Below, in pieces: positions 11,768-24,100 of a stretch of DNA of 64,000 bases; positions within the stretch are counted from its first letter, which is position 1, and each line of letters begins with the position of its first letter. Source of the stretch: Liquidambar formosana (Eukaryota > Streptophyta > Magnoliopsida > Saxifragales > Altingiaceae). The stretch lies in NCBI GenBank assembly GCA_039720395.1, contig CM077832.1:29189763-29253762 (forward strand), written 5' to 3'. The notes under the pieces were generated by a model. That model saw only the letters and a list, made by a program, of their open reading frames with translations, had not been told where the DNA came from and did no database searches. A program made the translations under genes and the position numbers.

Positions 11768-12178
11768 ATGGATAAGCAATTGTGTGGATCTCCAACTAAG
11801 GTGTTCGTGTTCCTCGTTTGCTGTGCCATGCTACTGGTTGCACCATCTCAACAACAAGGGTGGGGAAAACCGGATCCTCGAGATCCCTGGTACCACCAAA
11901 CACTGCCCCGAGAACCATATCCTGGATTCTACAAAGAACTGGCCCAGAAATGCTTGAGTGTGTTAACCAGAGACTGTGGCCTTCAAATATTTAATCACAT
12001 ATTTGGAATTGTCACAGTGGACAAACATTGCTGCCACAACCTCGTGACTATGGGCTCCGATTGTAATGCCAAATTGGCATCCACGCTTGGTCAATTGGAC
12101 AAGTTCAAGTCATTTCGAGTTACTATCAACTCAAAGAGCAGCGAAACGTTTGATCAGTGTTCTAAACAAATTAAATAG
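11768..12178 (+). CDS. Secreted ECA1/prolamin-like small cysteine-rich protein
   Basis: This is an intact single-exon ORF of 136 codons. Residues 11-26 form a hydrophobic signal-peptide core, with likely cleavage near 27-30. The mature part has a Pro-rich segment (residues 34-53) and six cysteines (C62, C70, C88, C89, C99, C131). The CC pair and the C-x7-C start match the prolamin-like (ECA1 gametogenesis-related) family. Those proteins are typically secreted and expressed in gametophytic or seed tissue; function here is inferred from the family only. The first ATG after the TATA box in good context (AGCATGG) was taken as the start. No partner gene stands beside it, but an inverted fragment resembling its CC region follows at 12258-12341. 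Alternative: a related non-specific lipid-transfer-like peptide, less likely because the Cys spacing differs. Confidence 0.85.
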   Translation: MDKQLCGSPTKVFVFLVCCAMLLVAPSQQQGWGKPDPRDPWYHQTLPREPYPGFYKELAQKCLSVLTRDCGLQIFNHIFGIVTVDKHCCHNLVTMGSDCNAKLASTLGQLDKFKSFRVTINSKSSETFDQCSKQIK

Positions 12179-12257
12179 CATCGATCACTTTGCCAACCAA
12201 ATATCTTCTTTACTTATTATTCTTGAAATTAATAGTATCGAAATTCATATTATTCGC

Positions 12258-12341
12258 CTATTGTTGGTTATAAAGGTTGTGGCAGCAATGAGATACGCCG
12301 CCACAAGTTGACCCAATTTCATTTGCTTCGCGGAGAGACTT
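12258..12341 (-). pseudogene. Possible antisense remnant of a prolamin-like paralogue
   Basis: A 17-bp exact inverted match to the coding region (12026-12042 versus 12274-12290) covers the HCCHNL codons. Read on the minus strand, the surrounding 27 codons are open and include CGGVSHCCHNL before a TAG. Upstream of it I cannot extend the similarity. It could be a decayed inverted tandem copy, or a natural hairpin with the mRNA. Confidence 0.4.
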
Positions 12342-12759
12342 GGATATAGAGAATTAACAATTTAGATTATTTGGTGTCTTTTTTAAATGATGGGGGCAGC
12401 TCATTACTTTATTTCCCTCGCATCTTGCTATAACCATGCCACCATATTCCTAAATACCCTTTTAATTAAAATCTAAATATTATATCCACCCTACAACCCC
12501 GTCTCACTTATAACCACCCTCTCTCATCTTTGTATTTGGATGCTATTGTCAATGCCAATGCTGCCATCGTTTCTTCACAACACACCAAAACTGCCAACAT
12601 ACATCTACCATCTCGTTGGAGTGAGTGACTAATTTTCATCCACTACACCCCAATATTACTCTCTTCCTCTCCCATCACTCAATTCTATTCTGGGTTGCAC
12701 AACGATAGTTAATAGAACGGCGACCATACATCATAAAATGCCTCTGATTTTATTTTTAT
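12342..12759. other. Downstream intergenic, nothing recognised
   Basis: AT-rich with pyrimidine-rich segments (12520-12700). No ORF with family resemblance. Confidence 0.55.
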
Positions 12760-13070
12760 TTTGAAGTTTATCGTATTCGATCTCATGAATCCAAACTTGT
12801 TGGATACGTTCAAATAGTGATGATCAAACACTTTAGGGTTGTTCGTTTCTGTAACTCCAAATGGTTTTTGAAGTTTTCAGTTTTATAAATCCAAACACGT
12901 GTTCGGTCTTTCAAAAATGAATAATGCAAAGCTATTCGGATTTATAAGGCTAAAAACTTGGAAAAGCGTTCAAAGTCATAAAAACGAACAATCCAAGAGT
13001 GTTTGATTATCACTATCCGAACTTGTCCAACAAATTCAGATCGCAAGACTGAGCATGACGAACTTCAACC

Positions 13071-13071
<1 letters not shown>
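12760..13071. mobile_element. Fold-back MITE
   Basis: The two halves are inverted relatives. TTGAAGTTTATCGTATTCGA pairs with the segment ending at 13071, and GATCAAACACT..GTTGTTCGTTT pairs with AAACGAACAAT..AGTGTTTGATTATC. The element is followed by A31 (13072-13102). No TSD is evident through the A tract. Confidence 0.75.
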
Positions 13072-13102
<31 letters not shown>

Positions 13103-13104
<2 letters not shown>

Positions 13105-13500
13105 AGGTAAAAACTCAACAAATTGCTTAAGTACATTTTTTTTTTTTTTTTGGTTACTATTATCATCCCTAGCATTGCTTTGCTTGTCCACTCTTCAATA
13201 TAGCATAAGAAACACAATTTTTTAATATGTATATGGATTTTGAGTTACGATGGTCAAGGTTAGTGAGAAAATGAAGTTTAAAGATGAATGTGTAATTTTT
13301 TTTGAAGTTGAGATGATGTTTGGTGAGGTGGAGTGGAGATAAGAAAATTTCCTCCAAGTCTTTTAGTAGGTATGTCCTTAATGATAAATGTATATTTGGA
13401 TATAAAAATAATAACCTTTTTATTTTAATTAGTAAGGGGCTTAGACTATTTTATGTGGTGGCAATAACCTTGCCCCAAATGATATGAATGAATTATTTTA
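13103..13500. other. AT-rich intergenic, nothing recognised
   Basis: T12 near 13139. No conserved ORF. Confidence 0.5.
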
Positions 13501-13652
13501 GGGGAGTTACAGATTGGTCTGGCAAAGGGCAAATAATTACATGTCGATACAAATTAGTAGTCATTCTTAATTTAAATTAGTAGTCATCTACTAGGAAGTT
13601 AGTAGTTGATACGTAAATAGTCATTCTTAACCAGACCTATCTGTAATTTCCC
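13501..13652. mobile_element. Short MITE with 22-bp TIRs
   Basis: GGGGAGTTACAGATTGGTCT at the left matches the inverted right end GGGAAATTACAGATAGGTCT. The interior contains two direct TTAGTAGTCAT repeats. The target duplication is unclear, so the superfamily is not assigned. Confidence 0.7.
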
Positions 13653-13945
13653 ATCACAGTATTTATACAGTGTTGCATTTGCTCTTTTATTTTTACAGCC
13701 CAGTTATATCTTCAGAACCCTATTATAAATAAGTTCAAATTAATCCACATCTAGAGCTTGCAATTTTGAAGCTAGGCCCACCACGTCGCCTTAACCTGCA
13801 TAAATTATCCATGTAACCGACAGCAGTGGTGACTGGTGATAGCAACATCCAAAACAGAAAAGATGAGCCATATATAATATGGTACATATTGGCCGCTAAA
13901 AAAAGGCGGCCTCTAGATCAAGGGAGAGAGATACATGAAAGAAAG

Positions 13946-14101
13946 TCATGACAGATCTTTGTAAAACACCTTCAAGGAGCTCACAAGTTGCTTAGCCAAA
14001 TGAAAGTCCTCATAGAATTCCACACATGCAGAAGAAAAAATAGTCTTCAGTCTGTACAGCAAACTCAAAGCTAATCTTCGACGGCAACAAAAGGAAGTCC
14101 C
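13946..14101 (-). CDS. Possible orphan 3' terminal exon (unknown protein)
   Basis: A strong acceptor (pyrimidine tract ending TTTCTTTTTCAG, 14102-14113) opens a frame of 51 codons ending in TGA. It reads as a basic/hydrophobic start (residues 4-19) followed by ACVEFYEDFHLAKQLVSS. I do not recognise the family. No upstream exon is visible between here and the scramblase stop, which is filled by copia and LINE sequence. It may be the stranded end of a broken gene, or chance. Confidence 0.35.
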   Translation of the reverse strand, partial: GTSFCCRRRLALSLLYRLKTIFSSACVEFYEDFHLAKQLVSSLKVFYKDLS

Positions 14102-14104
14102 CTG

Positions 14105-15118
14105 AAAAAGAAACAAAAGTAAAATTAGTAATCATTTCCCTCAAGCTTGTAGTGCAACAAATCGACTAAACAATGTATAAAGTTGGACTATTCATGCTAT
14201 ATAATCGTTTGTCATTCCTCAGGCAAGGAAAATGTCAGAATAGGCTAAACAATGGTAAATTTGGCTCAAACGATAGCAAAAACTTGGAAGGAAAACAAAG
14301 AGATATGGGAGGGGTGGTTTGCACAGTAAATTGGATCGCTACTTATGGTATCAGCTGACTTGTGGCCCACTGCTACCAGCGCCTCCCCGTGAGCCGTGAG
14401 CCATGAGGAGTGATTCAAGGATCAAGTATTACAGATTCATTGGCCAGCTAAAACAGGAGTGGATAGGAGCCTAGCCCGTGGACTAGGCTAAGGGAAAATA
14501 ACTAAACACATACTTAATATATAATATATATATACAGTTCTGCTCAGTTGAGGGCCCTCAACTTAAGTTTGCAGGACACCTTAATCCACACCGTCAATGC
14601 GCTCTTTATCATAGGGAAAGTAAGGAACAAGAAACAAACCCTCTCTCTCTCTGTGGAACTGGAACTCCCTCTCTCTCTCTCTCTCTCTCTCTCTGGAACT
14701 CTATCTAGAACATTGGAACTCCATTGCTTGTTCTTCATAAAGAAGAACTTTATATTGAGTAAGGTAAACAAAAGGAAGATATTGAATAAGATCACATGCC
14801 TACCTACCCATCCCAGTTGCCAACTTAGTTTCAGCCTTAGTAGAGTCAATAAGGTAAACGTAAGGAAGATATTAATGTCATGACAATTTTATTGAACCAC
14901 TTTCCATCTACTCTTGTCATGTTTTCACCATCTGCACAAAGAATCTGTTATACTTGACCCTGGTGAAATTTCCACTGTCGTGTTCTTTCAAGGGTGTGTT
15001 TGGAATCAACTTCAAGAAGAAAAAAACCTGATTTGGCCACTACTGTTGTTTGGTCGTTGCTGTTGAAGTCATTCATGATTCATGTTAAGTTGAAGAAATC
15101 GGTGACTTTCATATCCCT
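14105..15118. other. Intergenic with CT microsatellites
   Basis: A perfect 16-bp palindrome GTTGAGGGCCCTCAAC lies near 14547 and CT tracts at 14641-14695. No gene is recognised. Confidence 0.5.
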
Positions 15119-16430
15119 GTTGGATCAACCCCATTTTTAATTATAGGCACGTCCTTGATCTTGATGGGAATTGGGATGGAGGACTGAGACAGAGAGCCCA
15201 TGTGCCACGCACATTTGAGGGCTGTATGGCTTAGTTTTATTTATTTATTTATATTTATTAATAGTAAATTTCTTTATTTCTATTTTATAACACTTTCTAT
15301 TTTTTCTATTGTAGGGCTTTAAAGGTTGTAGCCTATTTAAGAACATGAGAATTTTAATTTTGGGAGCACTTGATGAATTGTTGAAATAAGAATTTCCATA
15401 CCTCATTGTATTTTCCTATTCTTCTCCTTTTCGCTCCCTTTCCCTCCCTCTCTTCTTCTCCTTCTTTCTCTTTTAAGTTTTACATCAATTGGTATCAGAG
15501 CCTTCAATCCTACACACCTTTGTGAAACACTTGACAGCAACAGAGAACAACCCAAGGCAGTCAACCATCGTAGCTCTCAAGAACTTCATTGCAGCACCAA
15601 GGAGAACTTCAGTTAAGGCTCAACCCATCATAGTTGAACTCTATCCCTATTCAATCAAAATCGCACCACCATCACATGTCCTTCAGTCACACCCCAACCC
15701 TTGCTTCTGTTGTTGACCCATCGTCAAGTTCTCTACCAGCAGACCCAAACCCTAGCCTATGCTGCCACTCGCCCGTGCCACAAAAACCTCAACCTTTAAT
15801 TGCAATTACAATTGGTTTAGTCACAGTCAAACATCCCCCAGCCAAGCCCTCATTGCACCAGTCCGCAGCACCTCTTCTCTCTCACATTGTGTGACACACC
15901 ACCCTAGCTCTGTCGCACCACGCATCGCAGTCACACCACAAACCTAAAACCTCAACAACAGCTGTGAACCAACCCTCGATAACAGTCAAACCCTAACTCT
16001 CTTCCTTTGCTAGTTGATCCCAACATGCCCATAAATCATCAAGCCAAGCCTCCATCCCGTGAAACAGTTAAGACCCACTGTTGCAGTCAACTCTCCCTAC
16101 AAGTTCTCTTTGTCAGCAAGGGCAAGCCTTGTTGTCGAGTGGATCCTCAGCCCAAAGTGACTATTGGGCTATTATTGTAGGAAACCCTTTTCACTTCATT
16201 GGGCTATTATTGGGTCAGATCAAGTGTCCAGGTGCCGTTTGGTTACGCGTATTTGATATTCAGACCGAGAATCAAGGTTTCAAGACCTCGGCTAAAGGAT
16301 ATTCCTTCTACTAAAAAATTGAGATTGATTTCATCTTTTGGTAGGTCATTAATATTTGTGGCAAGTCCTAGATTAATATTTGTGGCAAGTCCTAGATTTG
16401 AACCTTGTGCCCTTCTTATTCTTTAAAAAA
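15119..16430 (+). mobile_element. Copia-like LTR with primer site and leader, truncated
   Basis: An LTR of about 366-369 bp (TGTTGGATCA... ending at 15484 or 15487) is followed by the primer-binding site TGGTATCAGAGC (15490-15501), complementary to initiator Met-tRNA. The following kilobase is a Pro/Ser-rich leader without intact gag or pol. A 24-bp unit (TTAATATTTGTGGCAAGTCC...) is duplicated in tandem near 16349-16395. Confidence 0.75.
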
Positions 16431-17029
16431 AATCCTCGCCCCACAATTCTTTGCTCTTTACCCATTCGTTTGCACCTTGCAGTTCATGAAATTTTGCATA
16501 ATTACTTTCAATGCATTTTTGTTTCTTTGTACGCTCATAGGTAGTAATTTCTAATTTAATTTACTTAAAGTAATTTAAGGTGTATTATCTGCCTTTAACC
16601 ATTTAAATAAAAAATAAAAAATAAAAAAATACCATCCGTGAGTTAACTAGTGCCCAACATGCCATGGCCCAAGACCTTAATGCCTTAAACAAGACGTGAA
16701 CAATCTAAGAAACTCATTCACTTAGTTTCGTGAGGACCTTAGGGCACGGAGTTGGCAGGATTTGTGTCCCAATAGATCCCATTGAAAGGAAAACATCCAA
16801 TAAACAAAAACTTGGGGAACATATCTATTTTCTAGAAATTTAGGCAGGCACCTAGAAGGGAATTAAGTCCACACGCACGAGCACACACACACACACATGC
16901 CAAGACAAATCAGCACCTGATGTCGGTGCCAATTGGCATTTGGGGCTAAGACTAATCAGAATTTTCAGTACTCAAAAAGAAATTGCGATGAATAAGAGAA
17001 GACAATGGGATGTGGTCTGGGTTTATGGA
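16431..17029. other. Intergenic, nothing recognised
   Basis: A (CA)n tract lies near 16880-16897. No domain is recognised. Confidence 0.5.
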
Positions 17030-18036
17030 ATGCAGATGTTAGGAATACAATCCTTGTAAGAAGATGGTAATGGAAATTTCCTAAAGAACAGGCTCTCTTC
17101 GACAGTCTTCTATGGTTGCCATCCCAATGGCAAGGACTCTAAAGAAGCTATTAGGGAAACTCATAAGTCACCTTGGAAATTCATTATTTATTGTTTACTC
17201 GAATTTTCTTTGCATATCAAGTTCATCATTGGTAATGGCAATAGAATCCATTTTTGGTAAGACAATTGGTTATGTGATCCTCCCTTTAAGTCCTCGTTCC
17301 CTCAACTTTTCCATATTTTTGGAGAAAGAAATCCCACTATTTCCCTCTTCCATATCATTAGACATTCGGACTTCTACATCTAGGAGTTTAATAATATCCC
17401 TCTTCCACTAATTTTGGACGATTGGGAGCTGGTTTACTTGATGGCATGGAAAGTTGCTATAAGTATGTTTTTGGAAACCTCCGTCTTTTGGTAAAATTAA
17501 TTTTAACTTTGATAGGTGCTCTTGGAAATCCTGGTGTTATTGGAGTTGGAGGTATTATTAGAGATCATGAGGACAATCCTTTGTTTCTCTATGCCTGATA
17601 GTGACAGTTTTGTCATTATAGAACAGATTCATGCTACTTTGATTAGATTAAGGCATGCTAAAATTTGAGAGATGCTAGATATTTTGGTGGAGGGAGATTC
17701 TATATCTGTTATTTTTGGTTGAAGGGAAGGAAGTTGGAGATGTTGCTATGCTATTAGAGAAACTTTGGACATTTCCAGGAAAATTAGAGACAATTTCACT
17801 TGGATTCATAGACCACTATGTTAGAAACTGTTATATGCCATTTTTATCCTCTTTGAGGTTCTTGTTTGGAGGCTTTTTTCCTTCTTTTTTTTCTTTTGGG
17901 GGGCGGGGGGTTGATTTTCACTGTTCTTTTTGTTCAGAGATTGGGGTTGTTGATAGGTCAGGTTGCCTTTCTGGTTCCCTAATCCCTAATGACTTCTCCT
18001 TTCTCTGTATTACCTTTTTGTGATTAATAATAGACT
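17030..18036 (+). mobile_element. L1-type LINE 3' fragment (decayed)
   Basis: Shifting frames show the region after the reverse transcriptase (near 17260-17340) and then RNase H sequence: GNPGVIGVGGIIRDHEDNPL near 17525 and EMLDILVEGDSISVI near 17670. The T/G-rich tail and the terminal GTGATTAATAATAGA near 18021-18035 resemble plant LINE 3' ends. It lies in the opposite orientation to the scramblase gene, about 15 bp beyond its stop codon, so it probably forms that gene's 3' UTR in antisense. Several frameshifts show it is inactive. Confidence 0.8.
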
Positions 18037-18050
18037 AACTCCAAACAAGC

Positions 18051-18161
18051 TTACCAGCCACCATGCCTTGAGAAATAGTCATTATCCAGTGATATAGCAA
18101 GGGCAACAGCTACAGCTCTCTCTGACAAAGTCAGTGGACGGATGACCTCCAACTCTTGAAT
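18051..18161 (-). CDS. Scramblase exon 11 (terminal)
   Basis: 36 codons and [23 protein letters not shown], then [16 protein letters not shown]. The [10 protein letters not shown] stretch corresponds to the C-terminal helix of the family. The LINE tail begins about 15 bp after the stop. Confidence 0.95.
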   Translation of the reverse strand: MQELEVIRPLTLSERAVAVALAISLDNDYFSRHGGW

Positions 18162-21100
18162 CTGCAACAGAAAGCAGCACGGTAGAGAATCAAGCAAAAT
18201 AAATATATAAAAAAAAAAAGAGATAATTAGATAGACTTCTATCTATTGATGCGATAATTTACCGCTCTAGCAGGACCAATCCTGGAGCTGGGATCAGCAC
18301 CCCCAAATCGGATGACATACTGACCAGCATCAGTGAAGATCTGCAACACATTAATTGATTAAAAATGTACACTGCTATTTGTAGGGAAACTAGAATCTAT
18401 GTAGCCCAGACACGAATACGAGACAAATACAACACAATACGATGCAGAGACACTAATTCACCTTCAAGCTTGGATCCAAATTTTGCACATAATAATCTGA
18501 CACAGATTGGTATCCAATAGAGTCAACAAAATCAAACAAAAAGGAACTATTATCTCTAATTTCATATTACATAGTTCAGTATATACACAAGAAACCCATG
18601 TACGCAAATCTTTTTTTTTTTTTTTTTTTTTTTTTGGGTGCTCCTTGTATTTGGTGTACCTATTTAGTCTGGAAGAAGTTTGATTTTGGATGGATCAAAC
18701 TCATTTTTTTATCCCTCCTCTTTCCTCTTGTAACTAAGGTACTAAATTTCTCAGTCGCCTCCAAAACAGAAATGCTTCAAAACGCTTCAAGAAACATAAT
18801 GAAAACGGTGAAAAATTTTAAACACATGGAAACACTTGAAAATATAGAATAAATTATTTAAATGTGAAGATAACTAGACAAGTGTATTAAATGATTAATT
18901 GAATAAGTTTAAGCCTACACCTGTCTAAAATAGATATAAAAAATTCAACAACTAAAATGAGAAGGGGAAAAAGGGGAAAGAACCCTTTTGTGATTTGTCT
19001 CTCATCAGTTCATATTATTTTCCTCTCTTCTCTCTATACATTAAAAAAATTATAAATAATAAAATAATAATAATAATAAGAAATCTCTTACAAACCTGAA
19101 TTTTTCTGTGTTTTTTTTTTTTTTTTTTTTTGGATGAAGTAATGATGTATATAAAATAAAAAGGGTTCCACCCCCATACATAAGCAAATTTTCAGAAAAG
19201 TTTCGCTCCGTATATATTGGTCTCAACTGAAACATTATCATTTCAATCAATACTGACTGAAACGTCCTATTAAAACCAATGAATTTCAAGATTCCTATGG
19301 TTTTTTGTTTTGGTCAGTTAAGAAACGGAAACGTTTTGGCTGTATCAATGGAAAAGAAAAATATTTTGTTCCCTGTTTGTAACTTAGGCAACATGAAATG
19401 AGATCAAAGCAAACTTGCACTTGATTAGTTTTATTCTGTTTCCTATTTTCCAATCGAGACATTTTGAGGACTATTTGGTTATCCAAAAGCTAATTCCTTT
19501 CCAATCTTAGCGTGACTACAACTTGCATGGTAACCAGTCAATGTGCTAGACAATATCTAAATCCACATAGAAATGTTCAAGTCAAGGATTTTGGGGAGCA
19601 GTTCCTTCTATAGCTCTTATATATCACAGGGTAACATTATGGTAGTCTCTTCTACTTAGTGAAGTGAGTCATCAATATGGCCATATGGGTCATGCACATT
19701 GTGTTCCTTCCAATGATCTGTATGTTTAAATGGTCCATCCAGAAGTTAATTTGTTCTTTCATGTGGCTGGCTTTAGTCTTAACAGCTCAAAGAAAGCACA
19801 GAAGTGTCACTAAGTGCAGGAGCAGTGACAGGATCACACTTGACATAGATGTCCAAAGATATATTAGAACATATAGAGACTGTTGCAATACACATCTGCA
19901 AATAAAAACTTGGTCATATAGACAAACATCAACAAAGAGGAATATTAACTTTTTTATAGACTCACTATAATTCACTCCTTATAATGGAAATCTTCGACTT
20001 TCTCAATCACAATATGTCTTATACTTTCTAATTCATATGATAATAAAATGAAGCTGTCACAAGAGAAATCTAACATCTGCAAGCTTCCCCTTGCGTAGCA
20101 TGGAACTATAATTCTGGCATAGGAGCATCAACTAATATGGAGAATCCTGTGACTAAGTTTTGGTGATAGTCCACTGTCTAAAATGTGTTCCAGGAATTGA
20201 TTCTTCCTCCCATGAACACTGTCCAATTCATACTTTTAAGATATGCCTAGTGAGTCAAATAGCTAATAAATCAACCAGCAAAACTATCTTAGTATTTAGA
20301 TAGCAATCTTCCAAGTTACCACCAAATTGAAATGTAAAACTAATTGTAGGGATCTCAGGTGGTATTTTAAAAAATAAAAATGGGATGGTCAACAGAAAAC
20401 ATCCCAAGCATAAAATATGGCAATGCTGAAACTATCAAGCCATGAGTTGGCTTCTTAATTCCGACAAAACTGCTGGAACAATAATGTTGTCTTCTTGAAT
20501 TTAACTGAAAAGATTAGGGACACAATCAATGACGTATACAGTCTACTCTGAATATAATGAATTTACAAGAATATCAGATCTAACAGGAAATTCAGTTCAA
20601 AAAGCACAGGAAAGTTTGAGACAGTACCATTCTACCCTACATGCAAAAGCAGAGAGAAATAAAAAATAAATAGATAAAACAGAGCCATCAAGTTTTTACC
20701 TTTATAATCATTTTTACCTTTACTACTGATTACCATAATATTCAAGGCCAGATTTTGGTCAATCAAGTATATTCCCTTCTTAAATGGAATATGGTACTAT
20801 ACAAGAATGTCAAACAATTGGGACTACATCCCATTCCATTTTTACTTTTGATAGTTCAACCATGGCATCAAGATAACCTAAGTAGGGGTGGCAAAGCTCG
20901 ACACAACTAATAATCATGTTGTGTCTGAGCTGAACCATATAGTCAACTACCTATGTCTCAAGACTCTCAACACGACAACATGAATTACCACCCCTAAATT
21001 TGTCATGGCAACGGACAAGGTCAAGATCTAGTCGTACATGCAGATTTTCCAGCAAAAATATTAAAGATAATTTTGTTGGTGATAAAGGTACAACCAACAA

Positions 21101-24100
21101 AATATGTCCGTTCACATTGTAACAAAATCACAATAATGTGGACAAATTTGCAAAAATAATTAACAAATTAGCACTATCATATATCACACAAAGTTCACAT
21201 ACGTGATACGCCATCATCTTCTGACAAGCCCACAGAATTCATTAAGCTAAGCATTCAATCTGCCTTCTAAGGAGTTGTATCTGTTTCCAGTGAAGAAATA
21301 TAATCAACTGCTTCAACATAACTCTACTCCTGAAGGGTCACAGTACAACACTTCTGTCTAGACCATCGATAGTGACTACAAGCTGAATGATAATATCATA
21401 GAGAATGCTAGGAGCACTGTTTTGAGCAATTGGCCTGAGGTGCGGATAAGTATGTCACTCACTATGTCTTAAGCTGAGAGAGAAGTCCATTGAGTGACAT
21501 TATTGTATAAATAATTTGTATATGGAACAATAAGTCAACCCATATCAACTCAAGCAAGGAATATGTTTCCTAGGGGCTAGGGTCAGCAACAAAAGTCTTA
21601 CAAGGCTCTTTTGTGGGGAGGCACAAGGCTTGAACATGCATCTGCTATGTAAGGACCGCATATGCTGAACATGAGCATTGGCTTAGCTTCGACCATGCTC
21701 ACCAGATCAGTATCACTACTGGCGTGATAAAGCGGTAACACTAAGCAAATATGATATCACATTATGGTTATATTGGGACGAATATGTGGCATGTCAAGCG
21801 CGATGTGCTTGGATCATAGGCACATTCTAGGTGCTGCTTGTGGAGATCTGTGGATGGCTATTCATGGGGAATAAAGAATGCGCAATATATGTTGTTGGGA
21901 AGCCAGCTTGGTCAAGGACCTAGATAGCATAATTAAGTCACATAGTTGGTGACAACACAGTTGGCTGGCGCAGTACTTTTGCAGCACATTATTGGCCCTC
22001 CCATTATTTGGGTGTCAATACATGTATAATGGACAAGATACAACTATCATAAGTGAGATGGAAAAAGGCATCATATCATTCACAAACTAGAGCTGTCAAT
22101 TATAATTGATTTCCCATGTGAATTAGTACCCTGTACAATTCCAATGATAGTTCAACTAAATTTTTAGATAATATTCACTAAGTAAGCATACATGTCATTT
22201 TATTTTCATCTAACAACAACAACAATGGCAATAACTCTTAATGACAGACCAAAACATTATAAATCACTATAGCTTCCTCCCCTCAGGCCATTTATTACTT
22301 ATCACTATTGAATTCTGAGTTATTGAATTTCAAAAAACGTTTAGACTATCAAAGAAAACCAAGAGAAACTCCAAAACCTTTGTCCTTGAAAGTAGATAAA
22401 TCTATACCATATAATTTAAATAGTTACCATAGGGAATGGGGAGCACAAAAAGTGCACAAGTATCAACCAAATAACAAATAGAGGGAAATGCTAAAGTGAA
22501 AGAAGAAAACCTCAAAGCCAAAACCTCTCCAGTCACGATCTATCTCAGCCAACACTTCCCCATCAATATCCTTTAAAGTAAATGTCCAATTCCAGAATCC
22601 AGGATTTTCAACCACTTGCAAACTGATTATTCCTACAAATAATACGACAGGCAAAGAGAAAATGTTAGGGCCTGTTTGGTTGTTCAATTTGAAATTAAAT
22701 AATTCAAGAAATTTTACATAGTATTAAAGGCATAATTTATCATCTTGAATTGACAAATTCAAAATATGATGACCATCGTCACAAATAAGAGTGGAAATTT
22801 CAAATAGTGGCATTTCATGAATTTCTTAGAATTGATTCTACAACATCAACTATATTGATAATTTCAACATTTTAAAATATTCTAATTCAAGGTGATGGAT
22901 TTATGCCTTCAAAACTATGTAAATTTTTTTTGAATTGTTGAATTTCGAATTGGATGACCAAAGAGGCCCTTACTGCATTGGATGAATCTGATGGAAGCAA
23001 AAATAAACTTTATAAAATAAAAAATAAGCATCTTAACTCAAAGTATGATGTAACATTAAAATAAAACATCTCACAAATTACAGTAAACATGTTTTCACAT
23101 AATCATTTTAATATAAGGTTGACCAATATAATGGATGACAGACATTCATCCTTCATATATTTTATGATGTAACAAAGAGAAGCAAGGAAAGATACTCAAC
23201 AACACACATGCACATAAATACATGCACCCTCACAGGCACATTTACCATTTAATGCAACAATAATAACATGTGGCACATATGAGTAGGACTGCACATATAA
23301 AATGTTAGTCAATACTATGTAAGAAATTAAGCAAATGTTTATCATACCCCGAGGATTTTTCAATACTAAGCAGTCACATCAAAACTACTCTGAGATTTTC
23401 ATATGTAAAACAAGAAAAAGATTATCTTGGTCATCCTCTTTGTTTTTGAAAGGAATACTTTCAATGGAAGGAAATTCATAAGTAGTTATTCATCAATATC
23501 GTTAAGATATTACCGTGAATACTTAACGGTAGTTTAGTCTTTCCTGTATTAGTTTAAATACCTTGCAATATTTTTATTTTCATTAATGAAAGATTAGTAT
23601 CTCTCAAGTTTCCTTGAGAGTTTCCATGATATTAGAACCCCAAGGGCTGAAGCACTAGCATCAGACGATCTAAACTCATCACGAATCCAGTCAACCTGGT
23701 TGCGAAGCATCCTTCACCTTCCTCTCTCTCTCTCTCTCTCGTCTGGTGAAGCTCCCTACAGCAGTCACACCATACCCAGCAATTGGACCCTCTCTTTCTA
23801 CCTCTCAAACTCTTGGAACACCAACAAAACATCTTCGACTCCTGTTGCAAGACCCATTTGACCAGGTCCAGCCTCCATCGCAAGCAACAGCCATCATAGC
23901 AACCTCCTTTAACAATCACAGCAACCACATTTTGGCATAATTGAACCCATAGCCTCAGTTGAAGTCGCAATCACCTTCTGTCGTAGTCCATGCAAGCCCT
24001 AGCCCACATCGCACCAAGAACACCAGTCACCCCACGTCTGACCATCGCTCCTTTGTTCTTTCTACTATAGTCAAGCACCATCGAGGCCACTTCCACCTTA

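Noticed and set aside
14330..14350. TGGTATCAGCTGA as a primer-binding site
   Set aside because: It diverges after TGGTATCAG and no LTR end precedes it.
14544..14883. Pair of overlapping ORFs of about 100 codons on both strands
   Set aside because: Both are driven by CT/GA microsatellites giving Leu-Ser or Arg-Glu runs.
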